DNA of 64,000 bases, taken from Adiantum capillus-veneris. Lineage: Eukaryota > Streptophyta > Polypodiopsida > Polypodiales > Pteridaceae. Location: contig CM043944.1 of NCBI GenBank assembly GCA_014529385.2, positions 83,936,884 through 84,000,883 of the forward strand, read 5' to 3'. The position numbers and the translations under genes were made by a program. Shown here piece after piece: positions 32,540-43,980 of the stretch; within the stretch, counting starts at the first letter, position 1, and each line of letters starts with the position of its first letter. The notes under the pieces were generated by a model. The model was given only the letters and a program-made list of their open reading frames with translations. It ran no database searches and was not told where the DNA came from.

Positions 32540-33734
32540 AAGGAAATAGGGGAAAAGTCCCTAACTCACACATACCTATGTACAATGAAAGCTCTTGGTG
32601 CTATGTCCCCCTCAATCAATGTTGGTGTCATTAAACTTATCCATAAAAAGAGCTCTAGGGAAGAACTTTCAAATTGGAGGCCAATAACATTTTTGACTTG
32701 TGTATATAAGATCTTTTCTTTGGACTTGGAAAGAAGACTAAGTCCCTCCATGGACCAATTTATCTTGAAGGAAACAAAAGGTTTTATGAAGGGAAGGTTC
32801 ATTTTGGATGCCATTATATCTATCTAGGAGGGTATTGAGTATGCTAAATAGACAAACCAGGCCTTTATCTTTTCAAGATTGATTTTGACAAGGCATATGA
32901 TAGAATAGAGTGGGATTTCATTCTTTAAAGCATGCAAGATATGGGTCTTGGCAAAAGATACATTAGACTTGTGCACTTACTTTTTGGAAATGCCACTTCT
33001 AGAGACTTTGTCAATGGAATTTTGACTGATACCATACTCTTGCACAAGTCTACTAAATACGGGTTGGCCTTTTTCCCCTTTGCTCTATGCAATTACATCT
33101 GATACCTTGGGATGGCTAGTTAAGAACATGCTGCATCAGGGAAAACTAAAAGGTGTTTCTATTGAAGGGACATCTGATCACCTTTGTCTTTAGCAATTTA
33201 TAGATGATACCAATGCATTAGTGATGAATAATAGCAACTCGGTTGAAATTTTTTGGGAGTGCCTTAACCTCTTTTTTCTTGCAAGTGATTCAACTATCAA
33301 TAGTTCTAAAACAGGTTTGAAAGTTTCTAAAGGTTCCACTCCACTCATACTCTCTTAGTCTGGATGAAAACCTATCCAAAAGGGGAAAATTTTCAGATTT
33401 CTTGGTATCACTATGGGGTTTAATATATCTTTCAACCAGAGGTGGAGCTAGTTTTTGGAAAGATTCAAGAAAGTATTACTTACCTCACAAAACCACCAAC
33501 CTACCTTTTACCTCACATTACCAACTAAACAAAATCTTTACATTGGCTAGGAGGTTTCTTTGGGGCTACAGTGAATTTATCAGTAGAGTTCCTAAGGTGG
33601 CATAGCAATCATGTTGTAAGGCTAAGTAACTTGGAGGATTGGGCATCCTATATGTCCAACACCTATCCAATAAGTTAGAAAGAAAATGGATTCTAAGATC
33701 CTCTACCTCTTTGGATTTTTGGGCACGCGATGAC
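32540..33734 (+). pseudogene. LINE reverse transcriptase remnant
   Basis: Frames spell out a non-LTR reverse transcriptase with many stops: PSINVGVIKLIHKKSSREEL followed by SNWRPITFLTCVYKIFS, a degenerate palm start (DFDKAYDRIEWDFI-like around 32880), SPLLYAITSDTLGW, QFIDDTNALVMN (FADD-type motif as FIDD) and NSSKTGL. A late GGLGILYVQHLSNKLERKW matches the post-RT region of plant LINEs. It runs opposite to the better kept LINE at 37.9-43.4 kb and is a different subfamily. No endonuclease was seen, so it is 5'-truncated, as is usual for LINE copies. Confidence 0.8.
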
Positions 33735-33925
33735 ATTCTGAAGATTCCATGAAATGCTCATGAGACAAAGAATTGAAGCGTGAATTTAGAGTTTTTATCA
33801 AGCTGAAAGAGAACCATATTTGTGCAATTGGGAGCAAGGCTATACCAAATCATCACACACAAAGAGTTTTGAGGTTATATTATATTTTTCCAAGAGTGAT
33901 GATTTCATAGATAGAGTTTTGGTTC
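33735..33925 (+). repeat. dispersed repeat shared with 62555-62745
   Basis: Very similar to 62555-62745 over about 190 bases (ACAAAGAATTGAAGCGTGAA, CCAAATCATCACACAC, AAGAGTGATGATTTCAT). One frame in both copies reads DKELKREFRVFI then CAI and PNHHT, so it may be coding in origin, possibly the 3' part of the adjoining LINE. Confidence 0.7.
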
Positions 33926-36779
33926 AAAACCTCGTAGTCCACGAGGCCCTAGTCGCATTGCACACTTCTTAACAATGCACATGCATTTCTCTTTCCTCAT
34001 TATATCATCACTCTCTTTATCATTACAGTATGGAGTTTCCCTATTGTTGGAAGCGTGATATTACCAATTGGCATATTGTTAAGCTTGCCTGCAACCATTC
34101 TTTCAGCATCACCAAAATTTCTTACAATACAATCTTTGAAAACATAGACGTCATTCTCCATCTCATATTTACCTTCACAGTCACACCATATACCCATGAT
34201 GGGGCTATATGTGTGCAAAAAATTGATCAACTTACCTCTTTGTGTAGACTGACATGTTTGATGAAGAATACACCAATGTAATGCAAGCTTCTACTCATAA
34301 CCACTCTCAACAAAAGATCCCATTCTTTAGTGTACACCTTAGAGTTGAGGTCTAGGTCATGATGTGCTTCTCGTAGCTATATAAATCTCTTGTGATAAAA
34401 AATGCAATGAAAGAAGGCCCTTCTAGAGTTCATGGGAGCCAAAGTTTCCCATCTCCATAAGTCAGATGTAATGTCCAACATGTACATGCCAGTGCAAATT
34501 GCACCTGTGATAATGGTCCCTGCCACTGATTATGAAGATCTTACCGTGGACACATGCTATGCCGCCTCAATCACGCAAAACCCTAAGAGGCACATAGGAA
34601 GGAATTGGGGGGAAACCTCCTCCATGTCTAGCTATTATTTGGGAGTACAAAAAAGCATAAGTTTTGTGTGTTATAGGGGTAAAGTACACAATGGCATGCA
34701 TCATCAAGTCGCACATGTTTTATGTCATGTAATGTCTGTTTGTATGTAAGTTTGTTGTGTTTGTTTGTATATCCATGCATACTATGGATGCATACCTGTG
34801 TCTATTTGTTTGCATAAAAAAAGCACTTGATCCAAATGAACTCACAATATACACAAGGTTATGGTTCTTCTGTATGCAAATAAACAACCCAATAGAGAAG
34901 ATTTTGTGCTACTTGTGCCATGGCATGTTAGGACAGGAACTGGCTGAGCTATAATCTTCTAGTATGGAAAGGGAATGAGGTCTTGGCAATCACCTCTTTG
35001 TGTTAATAGCTTGAAAGCAATGAAAGGTTTCTACATTAGAGAGATGATGAAGTAAAACTAATCCATTACAGGAAATTGTGCAATGTTCCCACTTCGTGAG
35101 TTCACTATAGGTGTGAGGCTGTTGGAAAGCATGGCCTTAGATGTTTCCACCAAAACCCACCCCGAGAATGCCATGGTAGTCTACTTGCTACTCCCTTCCA
35201 TCCAAAGCCTCGTTAAAATTCAAAAGTTACATTCATTGGTTTAGGTGAATTGAATCGTTGATCCCATGCTTTAGCCCTGTGGTATATAAAGTAGGGAAAG
35301 CGAACCTACCTTCCCTGAGCACTGCTTGGAATTTAAGCTTAACTGGGAAAAAAATTGACAAATGGGTATAGTAGATGAGGGAGAACCTCACAATTTCATT
35401 ACATTAGGAAGCGGATGGAGTTTTGGAGGGCCCCTTTATTTTCCATGCGATTATAGAGGTGAGTAACATTTGATGAATAGGTACACTCCATATGTACAAA
35501 AATGGTGGATGTGTAAGAGTGGTGAAAGGAAACACTTTCCCCCCAAAAAAAACGTGAACAATTTCATAATTTGTGACCTTCTAGACATCCTATATATAGT
35601 CTTTGATTTGAGCAGAGATTATATAGTTGTGATCTACACGTTGAGCTCTTTCCATGGATATGCTACATAATATGGTTTAACCTACAGCTAGATTTTTAAT
35701 TTCATTTTGGGAAAAAAAATTTGAATTAAACTAAACTAACAATTTTGAGTGTTTGAATTGAAAAGCTAAAACTATATCTAGGCAAGTTTGTCAAAAAAAA
35801 TTACAATGAAATCCTAGTGTATGGTGCATGTGAGGAAGAGCACTTACAACACTTGCTTGGTCTATTTGTGTCTGTCTCTCTCTCCCTCTCACATCATCTT
35901 GCTCACACCCTCTCTCTAACCACCACCATATTTCTCTCTATCCTCTACAAGTGATCCAAGCTTTGCTATTGAGCTTCTTCCTAATGAAATTATTTTGCCT
36001 TGGCTTTCAATGATTCATCATAGGAACAAAAAAAAGCCATGTAGGGAAGTCAGACTAAAAACAATGCAGAGTATCACTTCCTCCTTTTGTCACTTTTGCA
36101 TGGGCTAGTTGAGAGTGTTGTGTCCAAGGTTCTTCTGCTGATTGATCTATCTGCTACTCAACTGCAGGAGATATCTCCTCCAAAAGAACTACATTTTCTT
36201 GAGCAAGTGCCTTCATTCTCCCATTGTTGGACGAATTACCTCCCCTGTATTTATAGGTGGATAATTAACAATTGGAATTCCACTCTCGTTCCTATGTTTG
36301 CAACACACTTCACATGCATGTAGGTCCATGCATGTGTCCCAGAGTTCCACAATAAGTACATGGTTGCATTAGATTATTTTGTTGCTAATATGTCAGCACA
36401 TTCTACCAATTTCCTTTGCTAAAATGTCCTTGGTGGACCTATATTCTAAAATTGGGTCCTGACGGGTTGTGGTGCCACCACATTTGCCCTTGATTCCATT
36501 TTTGCAAGAGTATGGGCTACTTTCCTTCCATGAAATTAAGATATAATAACAATTTATATAATTATTCCCAAGTTTCTAACATACCTCGCAAAATGGTGGT
36601 TCGTAGGGACTTGAAAATGGTGAAGGTTGGATCTCTTTTAAATTCTCTAGAATTAGTCTGTTAATGTTGGACGTGTCTTCATAATCTACTTTACCATTTT
36701 TCTTCTTCCCTTTACTCTTTAGGTTCTTTGGATTAACAATTATCTTTTTCTTTGATCTCTTTTTCTTCTTTGCACTCAG
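33926..36779. other. non-coding region
   Basis: About 2.8 kb with only short frames that have no recognisable motif. AT-rich with scattered poly-A runs. No convincing transposon ends or RNA genes were seen. Confidence 0.45.
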
Positions 36780-37410
36780 GTATCTTCTTCATCATCATTT
36801 TTGACTCCTCATTTGAACCAAAATCTAGATCTTCATATCAATCCTCATCAGTATCTTCGTCTTCATCTTGATCCTCATCAAAATATTCCTCTTCCAAATC
36901 TGAATAATGCTTGGATTTCTTCTTCTGACTCTTCTTTGCTCACTTGTCCCACATCTTCTTTCAACTCTCATTGCTACATCCACCAAGTACCAAAGTCCAG
37001 TGGTTGGGTGAGAGGTGCATGAATTGCAATAGCACTCTTAAGATGATTCCTTAAACCTCTACAGAAGTAATCACCCAACTGCTCCCATGAGGGTCTTTGA
37101 TTTTCTTGCATTCTATTCATCAAATTCTTGAAGTATTGTGCATAATCTTCCATCAATAAATCTTTTTGTTTAATTTTCTTGATCTTCTTCAAGACATCTT
37201 TAGGGGTCTTTTATGCCCTAAATCTTGCCAAAAATTTGGTCTTCAAATTATCATAATTTGGAAAAGCTACGATTCCATACTGCATGAACCATATCATGGA
37301 TTTCACCTATAGCGTGGCTGCAAAATGCTCCTTAATTGCATAATTATATAGCACATCATACCCACTTGCAAACCACCTAGTCTCAAACTACCCCACATAT
37401 GGCTGTCAGT
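36780..37410 (-). pseudogene. retrotransposon gag remnant
   Basis: Minus-strand frames carry a gag capsid-like segment: FPNYDNLKTKFLARFR, KDVLKKIKKIKQKDLLMEDY, AQYFKNLMNRMQENQRPSWE, LGDYFCRGLRNHLKSAIA. An acidic stretch follows toward 36780 (EEESEEE-like), broken by stops. The arrangement WxxLGDYFCRGL..L fits plant Gypsy gag proteins. No zinc knuckle, protease or polymerase follows. It differs in sequence from the gags of elements A, B and C. Confidence 0.65.
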
Positions 37411-37429
37411 GTAATGGAAATGGCCTGTT

Positions 37430-37640
37430 AACTTTGAGAATAGTGGAATTAAGAGAATTAGAGTGAGCATTTTTGTGAGACTACTTTGAGAACATAGAGT
37501 GTGAATTTAATTAGCGGTAGCAACATAACCATTATACTTAGAGAAAGAGTTAGAAAACATGACAACAGTTGAGGACCTGATTTATGTGGAGCCAGTCCCC
37601 CCTCCAAAAGGCTTTTGTATTATAGATTCCCTTTAACTTT
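37430..37640 (-). repeat. family-B LTR fragment, minus orientation
   Basis: The part around 37555-37635 matches 57420-57500 (GACAACAGTTGAGGACC, CCCCCCTCCAAAAGGCTTT). The left part is more diverged. Confidence 0.65.
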
Positions 37641-37807
37641 AGCAATTACCCATCTTGTTTGTCTTTCCTTGCTCTACAGGAAAAGAAAGTGATATTGGCC
37701 CTTCAATTACCCCTCCCTTCTTCCCTTCACTAAGGTTGGAAGCGAGAGAGAAAGATGGGAAAATACTCTTTCCTTTGATTTAGAGCGAGCCTTGGCCCTC
37801 CTTGGGG

Positions 37808-37809
37808 GG

Positions 37810-37894
<85 letters not shown>
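37808..37894. repeat. poly-G tract (38 G) joined to (AG)n
   Basis: GGGGGGC at the left, an unbroken run of 38 G at 37811-37848, then (AG)n to 37894. It directly abuts the 3' end of the minus-strand LINE, so on that strand it follows the LINE as (CT)n then poly-C. Confidence 0.95.
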
Positions 37895-37899
<5 letters not shown>

Positions 37900-40800
37900 A
37901 TTATCATCCTCGGAGGTGAAATATGACATATGGGACCAAAGTTACATGTGATGTAGTATGTGTATGGCTGATGAGTGACTCTTGATGCTCCAAAATTGTG
38001 GTGATGAGAGTCGCAATAGAGAGCCCACACTTTGGTTGGGAGAGGAAAGTGTGTAGGTCTACATCATGGTTGAAAATGTAAGAGAAGCAAGTTCGGATGT
38101 GACCAAAAGCTGAGCACTCTAGTAGTGTGTGGTACTCAGACTCTCGAACTTGCAGTGAGCATAATGTGCACATTCAATTTGACTCTTCTTCATTGCCCCA
38201 ACGCCCTGTCTCGCATTGAAGGAAATGGGAGCTAAGAGGAATGGATGCGATAGTGCGTATCACCGACAAGGGGATAGGCTCAAGCATGTATGCATGAGTA
38301 CGGTTTCCTCTTTTAGGGAAGAACATGGTTTTGTAGTTGGGGGCAATATGGGTGGTGTAATGTATGAAGCGTGACCCACCGGATTTCTCCTAAGCCGTAA
38401 TACATTGGCATTGTAGAAAAGCTTCATTCACTTGGGAGTCAATTGAAGCATCATGTAGCGAGTGGAATGCATCCCATCTCTCAAACCACTTCTTGATGCC
38501 TTGCATCCATCCCGTGCTCAAGATCTTGCTTTTATGCGTCTTTTGAACTTTTTTGCTTTGCTTCCCATGCAATTGTAGGAAGTCGATGTGAGGGGTTTTG
38601 ATGCATCTTTATCATGTACTCCACAACTCTTTCCATGCCCATAACCTCAATTGGAAGACATCTCGACTCGAGAAGTAGGAGCATATATGTTGTTTGTGTC
38701 TTCACTTGGAGAAAGTTTGTAAGAAAACTCTTTTGGACATTCTCAAACTCTTTCGAAGTAGACTTTGAGATGCTCCCGCCCCCCACCTCAACTCCATAAA
38801 GAAGAACCGGTGTCCCCAATGCATCAAAAAGATACTTCTTGAGAACCCAACACTTGATGTTTCCCGCATTACACATATTCTCAAATGCATAATATGCTCT
38901 CTTTCTCTCTTCCATACGACGCATAGCACATTCATGCCACTTGTGATTGGACGGAACCTCAAGGCCAAGGTACTTAAAGCTCTCAACTACTTCAAGTGTC
39001 TCATTGTTGTACACAATGCATGGCTTCTCCTTATGGTTGGTTTTCACAAGCATAACCTTTGTTTTGGATTCATTCAAAATCATCCCACTATGCAAGAAAA
39101 ATCTCTCAAGGACAACCATAAGCTTTTTTGCATCTTCTAAAGTGTGTGCTAGAAGCACTACGGCATCCACATACAACAAAATCATGATTACCGCATTGCA
39201 GATAGTTGGTGACAACAGACACCCTTGTTTAACCCCAATAGTGCTTACAAAAAATTTTGAAATTTCTCTTTCCATGTGCAATTGACAAATCACCTTCTCA
39301 TAGATTTGAGAAACCGCAAGCATAAACTCACTTGTCACTTGGAGTTCTTCCATCCTTCTCCACAAATTGTTACGTGGAATCATATCAAAGGCTTTCTTAA
39401 AGTCCAAAAAACAACAATACAATCGCTTGCCTTTGAACCGACTTTCCTCCATGAGAACACGAAGAGAGACAATATGATCAATGGTGCTATGGCATCGATG
39501 AAAACCCTCTTGTCCCTTTGCACTCTTGTCATTATCTTCAACCCAATCACTCATTTTTATCTCCATTATGCACCCAAACAACTCTGCCATAAGAGACCCA
39601 ATCATTATAGTCTGGTAGTTGTTTACATTCTTTACATCCCCTCCTTTATGCAAAGGCTTAACACTAGGTTGGTAATGGGACACTTTTATGTCCTGTTAAG
39701 TGACGATTTTCCTTGAATTATGTCAAGAGTTTCAAAATGGATTTTGAGGTGCTATTTGTCTAGAAAGTTGTCTCATGAGCTGAAAAAAACTCGACATTTT
39801 TTTGGAATATCAATTCCATCTTTAACCTTGTCCTTGCACAACATTTCACAACCTAAACTGTGTGAAAAAACGGGTCCTGTTTTTGGCTTTTTTCAACTTT
39901 TTGCAACTATATCACTCTAGAATTCATGCTTGTGAGGTATATAATGCTAGAGAACTATCTTTAGTAGTCCTCAACATGTCCTGATGCTTCTAGGGAGAAA
40001 TAAATGTTAAAGTTGTAAGTTATGACCAAATTACAAAAATTGTCAAATCCTGTTTTTTATCCAATTTTAGCTCTTCTATGATTTTTTTGGTGGCTTTCAT
40101 GATATCCAAATTCAGTTTTGATTTTCTATGTCGCATATTGTAACATAAAGCTAATATTCCTTGAGTTTTCGGGCACCTAATACCCTATTTTGCATAGTAG
40201 ACAACGATGGTTGATTTTTTCAATTATAGAAGAAAACAAAACATTCTAGTATATCAAGTATAGCTTTTTCAATATTGTTAGTTTCTTGTGACAACTACAT
40301 GCATTTTGTAGGTAGTAACCATATCTAGTAATAAGGATCAAATTTGGCTAGATATTGAATAGTTTCTATGGGATTCTACAACTCATAATGTTGAACCCAG
40401 TTTTTTCATGTTTGCTGTATTTAGCACTTCATCTTTGTCCCCAGGATTCCCCTTGGTAAGAGATGTATTATTCTTTTGACATGATCCATGGCTCCTTATG
40501 AACCTGAAGGACAATAGGGAACTAAGAAAACATGCATATATTATTTGTATTGAGTGTGGCTATAGAAACTTTGATGATAGGTTTGCAAAATGGTAAAAAT
40601 TAAACTTTTTTGTACCTATTTCTTTTGGCAAAACAAAAAATAGTGAGTGAGAAGCAATCATAGGTTCTGATCACCAACCCATTGAAGTTAACTAGGGAAT
40701 TTATCTCAAATCCTACAAAAATCCCTAATCTTATTTTTATGCAACAAAACGTAAGAAATGATTGTTTTGATGAAAATGTACTGGTCCATCAACTTTGGAG

Positions 40801-42546
40801 GCTTGGTGTGACCAAAAGATGAGAAATTTTACAAGGTTCTTATTTTTTCCATGTGAAGTAGGCCTTGAACTATAACCTCATGAAAAGATTTTACAAAATG
40901 AGTGGATCTACTATGGTTTTGGAGGTTTTTTTCAAAACCCTGAAAGGACACTTTTATGTCTTGTTAGGTTACCAACCTAGTGTTAACCCAATTATTACTC
41001 CAATCATAAGGGATACCATGTCGAAGTGCAAGGTTGAACATATCACACATTCAATCATGGATAAAATCTCCCTGTCCATTTGATCATCTCCGACTTGATA
41101 CCTTGAAGATCTCCCGCTTTGCGAGTGGCCAACTTTTCAAGCCCACCGTATACATCCTCAATAGTAAAAAAAGAGGGCATACATGCATGCGAGTGAACCA
41201 TAAAATGATATTTTTTTAGCATTTTCTTGCTCATATAATTGCCTATAATGTGTATACATATCCACAAGACTCAACTTACCAAAATTCTCAACCCGCTTGC
41301 CCCTCAAGTTTCTCCAAAATCTTCCACATGCATGTGCCTTTTCTTGAACTTGAAAAGTTGTTGCTTTACTTCCCATCTTCTTCTCTTCTTCTGAATCAAT
41401 GCCTTGTATGTATGCAAATGACTTTGATAGTTGTCTTTGTCCATAGTTGCATCAAGATTTATCAAGGACTTTCGAGCATCTTGACATTCTTTATCAAACC
41501 ACCTTTTGTGTGATCTATCTTTGTTGATACCATGGAGATGCTTTATAGCAAAGCATTCTTTGGCACAAGAACATTTCTTGAAATTTTCCCTATTTCTAAT
41601 GGTGCAATCATATTGAAGATTCTTCATCCATAATTTTTGCTCAACCATTTCAATGTACATTGGTGCCCGTTTGAAATTCATACGTAGTGATACTTTCTCT
41701 TTCCTTTGGCTGAGATTATCATGCTTAGTTGCTTCTCCACATGAAAGGTCAATACATAAGGTGCGATGGTCAGATTCTAGGGTCCATTGGCCAAACATAA
41801 AACTCTTTATGCGATACATGATGGCTTCGGATAGTAGCATATAGTCAATCACACTATCCCCATTATGTCTCCTACATGTAAATCCATTGGCTCCACTCCA
41901 CAAAGATACACCATTGGCAATGAGCATACCCGTGCTATTACACATGTGTAAAAGTAACTTTCCATAGTGATCCGGCTCTTTCTTATCCATTGAAGAACGA
42001 TCATACAAGTGAACTTCCTCCAACTCCCTTGAAATGTATGGCATATCAAATTGTTGAGTATCATGTTGCAATGTTTTTCTATGAGCATTCATATCCCCAA
42101 ATACAATAACATCACCTTCACCTTCGAAATAAACAATGTCCTCTTCTAAATAAAAAAATGGCTGATCTCTATCTATGCAAGCATAAAAGGGGGAATCATG
42201 ATGAGGAATCTATCAACCGGCTACAAAAATGGGTGCTCTTTTTGGTGTCATAGTTTTCAGCCATACATAACATTTATACTTGATATCTTTCACAATTGAT
42301 ACAAAATCTTCCAATCCTTTCTTAACCATACATGCTATCCCTCCTTGTCCTCTTCGTTGCTTAAGATTCTTTGACCACATCAATGAATGTACATTGTAAT
42401 TCTCCAAGCCGTTAATCCTTTGTGTATCATGCTCCCAAGTTTCAACAAGAAGTACAACATCTGTGCTGCTTGTTAGTTCATTAATGCCAACCCCCGCATT
42501 CCATGGGTATCCATTACAATTTCAAAATCATATTTTCAATTGTAAC
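37895..42546 (-). pseudogene. LINE ORF2: endonuclease, reverse transcriptase, zinc-binding end
   Basis: Read right to left. APE-type endonuclease: WNAGVGINELTSSTDVVLL followed by VETW (catalytic Glu), RRGQGGIACMVKKGL, VFGDMNAH near 42090, SVIDYMLL and LESDHRTLCIDL (SDHR motif). RT fingers: EDVYGGLEKLATRKAGDLQG (41.2 kb), KPLHKGGDVKN (39.65 kb), YCCFLDFKKAFDMIP and GVKQGCLLSP. After that about 35 residues appear deleted in frame before ILLYVDAVVLLAH, where the usual YADD is YVDA, losing a catalytic Asp. The C-terminus has CTLCSLQVRESEYHTLLEC (38.17 kb). The 38532-39683 part is open for 383 codons. It is interrupted by a 1.32-kb DNA element at 39662-40982. Confidence 0.9.
39662..40982 (+). mobile_element. 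1,321-bp DNA transposon with CACTAGG ends and TTAA duplication
   Basis: Terminal inverted repeats: CACTAGGTTGGTAAT at 39662-39676 and its complement (14 of 15) at 40968-40982. TTAA flanks both sides (39658-39661 and 40983-40986). Counting TTAA once joins DWSNNWV to KPLHKGGD in the LINE frame. A subterminal motif GGACACTTTTATGTC occurs near both ends in the same orientation. No coding capacity longer than about 70 codons was seen, so it is non-autonomous. Confidence 0.88.
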
Positions 42547-42559
42547 TCAGTCTCATAGG

Positions 42560-43363
42560 TCACGCATCCCTATTTTCTTGAGGGATTTGCCTCCTCCTTG
42601 GGCACATTTTCTTTGTGAGAGATCTCTTTGCTTTTCTTATTCTTTTCCTCATATGCCTTGCGACGCATATTTTGTTGCTTAATAGTGCGATCTTCACATA
42701 CAAACATTTTGTATCCCTCAAATAGATCCAACCATTTATCAAGGATAATCTTTCACTTGATCCAATCCGGCATGGTGCATACAATTGGCCGTTCTCCCAA
42801 GCAAGGAGCTCCTTGCTTCCCCACTCTATGTGCTCCATAGACCATAACTCCGGACATGCCAAAGTGGGTTTTGAAGAAATCTTCGATACCAATGGCAAGA
42901 GAAGGAGGTGTCTCTAGCTCCTAGGGCAGTCACTTATTAATAATACCTCAATATACATACTATATTTACACTACGTGCCAATTTAAAAAACCCCCACCCC
43001 CATCTGTATTTATACATTTTGATATTTTAATAATCCTCTCCGGTTAACTCATGTGATAGCATACACATTCTAAAAAGTGACCGCCTCGGGCTCTAGCTTC
43101 TCTTTGGGAATTCCACGAATAACAATGTTCTTGGAACGTCGCTCCCGTTCCTTCAACTCCTCCACATCCACATTCTCAACATTTTTTGTTTGAACCATAT
43201 CTTGCATGAATGAGGAATTAGAAACCACATTGCTACCACATACATCAGCCCAAGACTTATTTGTGCATACATTTTTCATGTCGCATACATCCCGGCTCAT
43301 GGTGTCAAGAAGTCCCCCAAAATCCTCGAGCTTGCCCTCCTCCTTCTTCCTCTTGTTCTCCTT
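42560..43363 (-). pseudogene. LINE ORF1 (RNA-binding protein) interrupted by a MITE
   Basis: Minus-strand frame from about 43363: a charged start (KENKRKKEEGKLEDFGG), then RERRSKNIVIRGIPKEKLE, the RRM-like core typical of L1-type ORF1 proteins. After the MITE (42920-43090) the frame continues as IEDFFKTHFGMSGVMVYGAH and RPIVCTMPDWIK. A TGA interrupts it, then KIILDKWLDLFEGYKMFV and a basic C-terminus (RRKAYEEKNKKSKE) to a TAG near 42576. ORF1 binds LINE RNA in the transposition particle. Position directly before ORF2 supports the call. The stop makes it non-functional as it stands. Confidence 0.8.
42920..43090 (+). mobile_element. 171-bp MITE in LINE ORF1
   Basis: Flanked by CTCTAGCT at 42912-42919 and 43091-43098. 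Imperfect terminal inverted repeats of about 20 bases (CCTAGGGCAGTCACTTATTA versus CCCGAGGCGGTCACTTTTTA). Removing it with one flank copy brings ORF1 back in frame (IPKEKLE to TPPSLAIG). The 8-bp duplication suits the hAT superfamily. Confidence 0.85.
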
Positions 43364-43770
43364 TTAATCTAGTGAGAGCCAGAGAAAAAATATGATCCCC
43401 TTCTTTCCACTTACTGCCCCTTCCATAATTCCCTCCCTCATATTGAGACTTATGACACTTTCTAATGCTAGCGCTTTCTGCTTCTTCTTGTGTTAAAAAA
43501 ATTTAAGACTATTTGTACTTGAACTTTAGGGCTACCTAATTTTAATACCTAGCATGGCCTTAGTTGCACTTCAACACTAACATTTCTTGTGGCTTTACAA
43601 TAAAATTTATTGCTACCTAAAGCCTCCAAAGTCTCTAACATTCACCATACACAGAAACTATAGTACACAGTATGTACAATTGATTTCTTGGTTTTCATAA
43701 GGTCTTATAAAGATCTTATCTCTCATCGAAATTCCTGATTATGCAATCAATGAATCTACCCCATCACCAA
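43364..43770. other. non-coding stretch before a small LTR
   Basis: About 400 bases without a recognisable gene. It is probably the internal part of the minus-strand LTR element whose primer site lies at 43771-43783. Confidence 0.4.
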
Positions 43771-43980
43771 GCTTTGATACCAATTGTGAGTGTGTTTTGG
43801 AGAAGGAGAAGATATTACATACAGAGATGGGTGGAACAGTCTCTTCATCTCTTGTGCATGAGAGAGCATAAGGGGAAAGAATGACGGAGGAACTGTGGTG
43901 ATATACATCTATGTGGAATACTTGTGAAATTTCTTGGGCCTTGAAATTGTTTGTATATAAGAGGGTGTATAGGTGTCACA
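43771..43980 (-). repeat. small LTR (196 bp) with primer-binding site
   Basis: On the minus strand: TGTGACACC at 43980, ending CACTCACA at 43785, followed by TTGGTATCAAAGC (43783-43771), the initiator-Met-type primer site. The right edge abuts Copia coding sequence. A matching second LTR was not found to the left. Confidence 0.6.

Noticed and set aside
37904-38030. Proline/serine-rich protein
   Set aside because: Created by the poly-G and (AG)n tract at the end of the LINE.
42560-42898. 113-codon frame as the LINE ORF1 end
   Set aside because: The adjacent frame continues ORF1 after MITE removal (HFGMSGVMVYGAH) and has more convincing composition; this one is a shadow.
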